DNA of 11,146 nt, taken from Brachionus koreanus (taxonomy: Eukaryota; Rotifera; Eurotatoria; Ploima; Brachionidae). The stretch covers positions 117,278 to 128,423 of the forward strand of contig PJRA01000519.1 of NCBI GenBank assembly GCA_016987375.1. Reading direction: 5' to 3'. The notes under the pieces are model-generated. The model was not told where the DNA came from and ran no database searches. It saw nothing but the letters and a program-made list of their open reading frames with translations. Below are positions 7,544 through 11,146 of this stretch, piece after piece. Made by a program: the position numbers and the translations under genes. The first letter of the stretch is position 1; every line of letters starts with the position of its first letter.

Positions 7544-7812
7544 TAAAATGCTAAAATAACAGATATAATGAAATAAATAGGTATCAAATTATTAAGACAA
7601 TATTGATATTTAAATCAATTCTAAATAAATTTTGTAAAAAAATAATAATAAATTTTTTTTTCTAGTTTAGTTAAATATTGTTCAAGTTATCTTTTCAATA
7701 TTTCGATCAAATTCAATTCAATTAAAATCGGGAGTAAAAAATTTAAAATTTTTGAATAATTTATTTTTTGCTTTTTAATTTTTGAAATAAAAGAATTAAA
7801 GAAAGAAATAAT

Positions 7813-7931
7813 GCCTAGGACCATATCACGTTGAATGCACCGGTTCTCGTCCGATCACCGAAGTTAAGCAACGTCGAGCCCGGTTAGTACTTGGATGGGT
7901 GACCGCCTGGGAATACCGGGTGTTCTAGGCT
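7813..7931 (+). rRNA. 5S rRNA: 5S ribosomal RNA
   Basis: This is a complete 119-nt 5S rRNA of animal type, part of the large ribosomal subunit. It begins GCCTAGGACCATATCACGTT and ends TTCTAGGCT; the two ends form the terminal helix with one G-U pair. The internal Pol III promoter is intact: box A around 7862-7874 (AGTTAAGCAACG), an intermediate element near GAGCCC, and box C around 7892-7910 (GGATGGGTGACCGCCTGG). An AATAAAA at 7786-7792, about 27 nt upstream, could act as a TATA-like element. The body looks functional; an A in GTCGAGCC, where many animals have G, is the only notable change. It stands alone here rather than in a tandem array. Confidence 0.97.
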
Positions 7932-7934
7932 TTA

Positions 7935-7940
7935 TTTTTT
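7935..7940 (+). terminator. Pol III T-run terminator of 5S rRNA
   Basis: Six Ts begin three bases after the 5S 3' end, followed by further T-runs (7942-7946 and 7948-7953). A run of four or more Ts stops RNA polymerase III. Confidence 0.85.
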
Positions 7941-7953
7941 CTTTTTATTTTTT

Positions 7954-8529
7954 AAGTAATGATTTACTAAAATTTAGTTTAAAGAATATTAGAATTATCA
8001 TTGAGTTTTAAGCATAATCTTAGAATATTAACATTGCTAAAAAAAATGTCTTCTTAAAATTATTTTTTCCTTATCAGTTTTATTAAATAGTTTGAAATAC
8101 ACGGCATAAAAACTGTGTTAAAAAATTGTTGTTGTAAAAAAGTGATGTAGAACAGTCTAAAGAATGATTTTAAGTGTAGTGTGTTTCTTAAATATTAAGA
8201 GTGTGTCGAAAATATTATTTTCATTTAATTTATTTAGTAATATATAGTATATTTTATTTGTAAAATTTAAAACAAAACGGTATTTTAACTAAAGAATTAT
8301 TTTTCATGAATTGATTTGATTATGCTATCCACATTATTTTAAAAATTAAAATTCAGTGACATTTATTTTGCAAAAAAGAATCCAGAAATTCAGGCATTAG
8401 GCTTTTAGAAAAAAATTTAAGTTAAATTAAAATATATGATAATTTTCAAAAAGATACCATTAAAAAATACATAGAAATTATGCTTTTTTAGAAATTAATT
8501 CTTAAATTTTATTCAAAATTATTTTCAAA
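7954..8529. other. Intergenic stretch between 5S and the RING/WD40 gene
   Basis: This holds the presumed promoter and 5' leader of the downstream gene; no clear TATA box or splice site was identified. A weak ACTGT/ACAGT pairing around 8111-8157 is not enough to call an RNA. Confidence 0.45.
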
Positions 8530-10149
8530 ATGCTTTGTGAATTTTGTAATTTTGATCAAAAAGAATTGTTTATTTTCGTTCTTCCATGTGGATTTTCTAT
8601 TTGCTATGACCACATAAAATCACAAGATGTTCTATTTAAGTGTGTTAAGTGTGGAGACCACATGGTTGATAAGCAAAATTGTTTGAATATTAGAAAAAAT
8701 CAAGAAAAGCTAAAACAAATACATTATTTAGAAAAAAATCGAATATTGCTCGAAAAATGTGATAAACTGGATGAATTTAATAACGGTTTTGAATCAACTA
8801 TAGTCAATCACTTTTCAAAAATGATCAATGAGATTGATTTAAAACGCGAATGTTTAAAATATAAATTGAATGAAGATATTGATAATTATTGCTTGTCACT
8901 GATAAATAGTGCAAAGACACTTGAAGCAAATTCAATCAATGAGATCAGACAAAAATTGGACTCGTTTGACACACAGAATATTCGCTATAAATTGGATAAA
9001 CAAAATTGTTTGAAATATAACATTTTATCTGAAATTGATGCTGAAATCGATTCATGCGAGTTAGATAGTGATAAAATTAATCAGATATTTGGTAATTTAG
9101 AAAATATAAAACAAATTAAATTTGAACAAATTGACAAGCAAAATGATCTGGATTTATCGAAATTATTTGGTACCATTAAATTTAATAGTTTAGAAGAAAA
9201 GTTGAAACAGCCAATTCAACAAAACTCAAAAACTGTAACTCCAACATCTTCATTCAAAGTTTTCAAGCTAATAGGTTCATTTGATTTATGCAAATTTGAA
9301 GAGCTAAATTCTGGTGAAATATTATCTTCTTCAATTTCAGATCCTTCAAAATTTTTGATTGTCAATCCTAGCAAGCTTCTGACACGTGAGCCATCAACTA
9401 TAACGAAAAAAACTAACTCAAGTTCGAAAATCATTTGCTTTCTTAAGACAGATAACAACAAAATTATTTCAATTAAACAAGATTTTAGAGTTGAAATACT
9501 TCAAAATGGCATTTTGTCGCCATGTTTTCAATTGCCTGCCAGTCAAATTTTATTCATTGATATTTTTGAATCAGAAATTTATACTATAGATATAAATTAT
9601 TATTTAAGTAAGAGAGAATACTTAAATGGAAAACTTTTAAAATCATTTCAAATAAAAAATCAAGTCATTTATTCAATGAGAGTTTTTAAGAAAGATAATA
9701 TTTTGACTGGATATGATAATAAAGTGATTTTATCAGACTTAGGAAATGGAAAGCGATTACAAACATTTAAAGCTTCCGGCCGAGTTTTGATACTTGAAAA
9801 AATAAATGATAAAGAGTTTTTGATAGGATGCAATGATGGAAATCTAAATATTTTTAACTGTGAATCAAATTCAAAAATTTTGAAAAAATGCCATGAATGT
9901 TCGATAGCATGTGTTCAAGTATACCAAAACGCAACTATTTTGAGTCTTGGTTCAACTGATGGAAAAGTTAAAATATGGAATGCAATGAATATGAATTTAA
10001 TTTTTGAATTTGATTTAAATAATAAAATAGGTATTCCTATATTTTTTAGACTTTTAAAAGACAGACAATTAGTCTACATGAACTCGAACGGAACAGTTTA
10101 TGCAAGCCAAGAAAATCTTCATAAAAAACTTTTTAAAATTCAAATTTAA
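8530..10149 (+). CDS. TRIM-like protein: degenerate RING, coiled coil, WD40-type propeller
   Basis: The 539-residue protein starts at an ATG (tcaaaATG) three codons before the first zinc ligand and has no introns. Residues 3-41 form a RING-like finger: C3-x2-C6, then LPCGFSICYDHI (C20, C25, H28), then CVKC (C38, C41). The usual H of LPCGH is F22 and the sixth ligand is H28 rather than C, so one site may lack a ligand. Residues about 55-220 are charged and helical, probably a coiled coil for dimerisation. Residues about 245-539 contain repeats of WD40 size; the clearest is GSTDGKVKIW (474-483), preceded by GYDNKVILSD and GCNDGNLNIF. About seven blades can be counted, several very diverged. The architecture suggests a ubiquitin-ligase-like adaptor whose propeller recognises a target; both the E3 activity and the target are inference. 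Codon use is A/T-rich, like its neighbours. Confidence 0.8.
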   Translation: MLCEFCNFDQKELFIFVLPCGFSICYDHIKSQDVLFKCVKCGDHMVDKQNCLNIRKNQEKLKQIHYLEKNRILLEKCDKLDEFNNGFESTIVNHFSKMINEIDLKRECLKYKLNEDIDNYCLSLINSAKTLEANSINEIRQKLDSFDTQNIRYKLDKQNCLKYNILSEIDAEIDSCELDSDKINQIFGNLENIKQIKFEQIDKQNDLDLSKLFGTIKFNSLEEKLKQPIQQNSKTVTPTSSFKVFKLIGSFDLCKFEELNSGEILSSSISDPSKFLIVNPSKLLTREPSTITKKTNSSSKIICFLKTDNNKIISIKQDFRVEILQNGILSPCFQLPASQILFIDIFESEIYTIDINYYLSKREYLNGKLLKSFQIKNQVIYSMRVFKKDNILTGYDNKVILSDLGNGKRLQTFKASGRVLILEKINDKEFLIGCNDGNLNIFNCESNSKILKKCHECSIACVQVYQNATILSLGSTDGKVKIWNAMNMNLIFEFDLNNKIGIPIFFRLLKDRQLVYMNSNGTVYASQENLHKKLFKIQI

Positions 10150-10209
10150 TTTTGAAATTCTGTTTTCTTTTTTAGTTGATAAATAACTTTTTTTAACTTT
10201 TAAAAATTA

Positions 10210-10215
10210 AATAAA
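10210..10215 (+). promoter_or_regulatory. Candidate poly(A) signal of the RING/WD40 gene
   Basis: An AATAAA lies about 60 nt after the stop codon, a normal distance for a short 3' UTR. It sits in an A/T run, so support is limited. Confidence 0.35.
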
Positions 10216-10234
10216 AAAAAATTATAAATTTTAT

Positions 10235-10393
10235 TTAAAAAATAAAAAAATACCAATCAGCAACGAATAACTCTGTTGAGCTAATTACCAGGTAAATAGC
10301 AATGACTGATTTAATTCGTTTTATGTCTAGGTACGTGTACGCCCAATTGACAAGATTTTGTAAAATTTGATATTCAAAGATAATAAGTCGCAT
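10235..10393 (-). CDS. Doubtful small hydrophobic ORF (52 codons)
   Basis: A minus-strand frame opens with ATG at 10393 and ends TAA at 10235-10237. It begins MRLIIFEYQILQNLVNWAYT and has a hydrophobic C-terminal half (SVIAIYLVISS, then LFVADWYFF). Composition is more protein-like than the surroundings, but there is no family match. It faces the 3' end of the RING/WD40 gene and overlaps an inverted repeat. The segment 10280-10289 pairs with 10291-10300 (9 of 10), flanked by AACGAAT (10262-10268) and ATTCGTT (10314-10320). It may instead be a remnant or a foldback element. Confidence 0.25.
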   Translation of the reverse strand: MRLIIFEYQILQNLVNWAYTYLDIKRIKSVIAIYLVISSTELFVADWYFFIF

Positions 10394-11075
10394 TTACAAA
10401 TCAAATACCTAATGTTTGGTTTAGTAAACGTAATCAATTAACAAGTCAATGTTTATATTATTGGTAAACTCTTCACGGTTAAAATTAAACGAACAACAGC
10501 AAAAAAAAATCGAAAAGCCTAAAAGTTTGTTATAGGCTAGCAAACAGAAATCGAAAGTTCAAATTCGCTCAAGTTGCAAAAATCTTTAGAATTTCTCTGA
10601 AGTACGGAACAATGGCACTCCTTTAATAAAAAATTGGGGATTTGGTTTTGAGTGGGTAATAATAAAAATGTAGAAAATCTATTATGAGATCTATTATCTA
10701 AAATGTATTTTTAATGCAGTTATCTCTTGGTAAAATTGGATCTTTTGCTTGAAAAGTTAATGAGACGGAGATGAGCAATTATCCGTTAGGATAGAAAAAA
10801 AGAACAATTAGCAATTTTTGAGTTTTTAAATTATTTTAACAAATTAACTTATAAAATAAATGTTTTTTTTTTATTAAAATAATAAAAAGATACCAGATAG
10901 TACTTATTTTTGACATTTTTTTCTCAATGATATCTAAAGTCTAAAAAAAAATAAATTTTTGCTGCTGAAAATTTTTATTGTCATAAAAAAAAAATTATTT
11001 ATTTATCAATAAAATTCTAAATGTACAATACTTTATTAATGCATTTTATTTTTCATTTTAATTTTGCATAAAAAA
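10394..11075. other. Gene-poor stretch at the right end
   Basis: No convincing exon was seen. A small hairpin, AGCCTA...TAGGCT (about 10517-10539), and a B-box-like GTTCAAATTC (10557-10566) are present, but no tRNA cloverleaf can be built around them. The last 250 bases are A/T runs. Confidence 0.5.
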
Positions 11076-11146
11076 CTACTTCTCTGCTTCGATTCAAAAC
11101 AATTATCTAAAATAAAAGATAAATGTCAAATCGATGCATTCTTCAC
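11076..11146. repeat. 79-nt nested-hairpin element, second copy, cut by the window edge
   Basis: This matches 7281-7351 at 68 of 71 positions without gaps. Differences are two T-to-A changes near the apical loop (11109 and 11112) and one in the linker before AATCGATGCA. The apical stem shortens to TTATCT/AGATAA but still forms, and the middle stem is unchanged. The closing half of the outer stem should lie in the next 8 bases beyond the window. Confidence 0.7.

Noticed and set aside
8105..8160. Possible H/ACA snoRNA hairpin (ACTGT/ACAGT)
   Set aside because: Only five pairs support it, with no convincing H box, second hairpin or terminal ACA.
9216..9461. Minus-strand open frame of 81 codons
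   Set aside because: It is antisense to the middle of the RING/WD40 gene, whose own frame is clearly the coding one.
10280..10300. TTACCTGG on the minus strand, resembling the 5' end of U1 snRNA
   Set aside because: The flanking bases do not match U1 and none of its stem-loops or Sm site follow; it is part of a local palindrome.
10517..10580. Possible tRNA: hairpin AGCCTA/TAGGCT followed by a B-box-like GTTCAAATTC
   Set aside because: No acceptor stem, anticodon arm or 5-bp T stem can be formed with tRNA spacing.
1..11146. CRISPR arrays, bacterial operons, phage or insertion sequences
   Set aside because: The introns, snoRNAs, animal 5S rRNA and gene spacing show eukaryotic nuclear DNA; no regularly spaced repeats are present.

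Overview
The window looks like nuclear DNA of a small-genome metazoan. It is extremely A+T-rich, with long A/T runs between genes. Its 5S rRNA is of animal type, its snoRNA genes are eukaryotic, and one gene has a 50-nt intron. The combination of very low G+C, tiny introns and a TRIM-like RING/WD40 protein fits a rotifer of the Brachionus kind, but that assignment is inference. The few G+C-rich islands mark nearly all the recognisable functional sequence.

Layout, left to right. (1) 1-923 is mostly featureless; a short coding-like remnant on the minus strand (363-512) carries an internal stop. (2) 924-1983 (minus) is a PP2C-type phosphatase of the PPM1E/PPM1F (POPX/CaM-kinase phosphatase) group. 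Its catalytic exon is open without an ATG. Upstream I find a 50-nt phase-0 intron (1785-1834) and a further coding exon (1835-1983); the true start lies further upstream and was not found. (3) 2435-2889 (minus) is probably a decayed non-LTR retrotransposon: a reverse-transcriptase-like C-terminal fragment, then a tail-like stem-loop that recurs at 7498-7543. (4) 4027-4391 (minus) is a broken or spliced small gene with a Y-H-G-S start that recalls ADP-ribosyltransferase folds. (5) 4820-5026 (plus) holds two tandem U14 (SNORD14) box C/D snoRNA genes that share an identical 43-nt core and show a compensatory change in their internal stem. (6) 5642-6520 (plus) is a type II membrane protein resembling LicD/fukutin-type transferases, with a degenerate acidic motif. 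(7) 6871-6975 (minus) is another coding-like remnant. (8) 7281-7359 is a compact 79-nt nested-hairpin element; a 96% identical copy runs off the right edge at 11076-11146. (9) 7813-7931 (plus) is a complete single 5S rRNA gene with a Pol III T-run terminator. (10) 8530-10149 (plus) is a RING-like/coiled-coil/WD40 protein. (11) 10235-10393 (minus) is a doubtful small hydrophobic ORF.

The protein genes do not form one pathway. They look like unrelated single genes in a repeat-scarred region. The two RNA loci both serve the ribosome: U14 acts in 18S rRNA processing and methylation, and 5S is part of the large subunit. They are about 2.8 kb apart on the same strand, with the LicD-like gene between them. 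The most distinctive signals are the paired U14 genes, whose second copy keeps its fold while losing complementarity to conserved 18S rRNA, and the 79-nt nested hairpin repeat.
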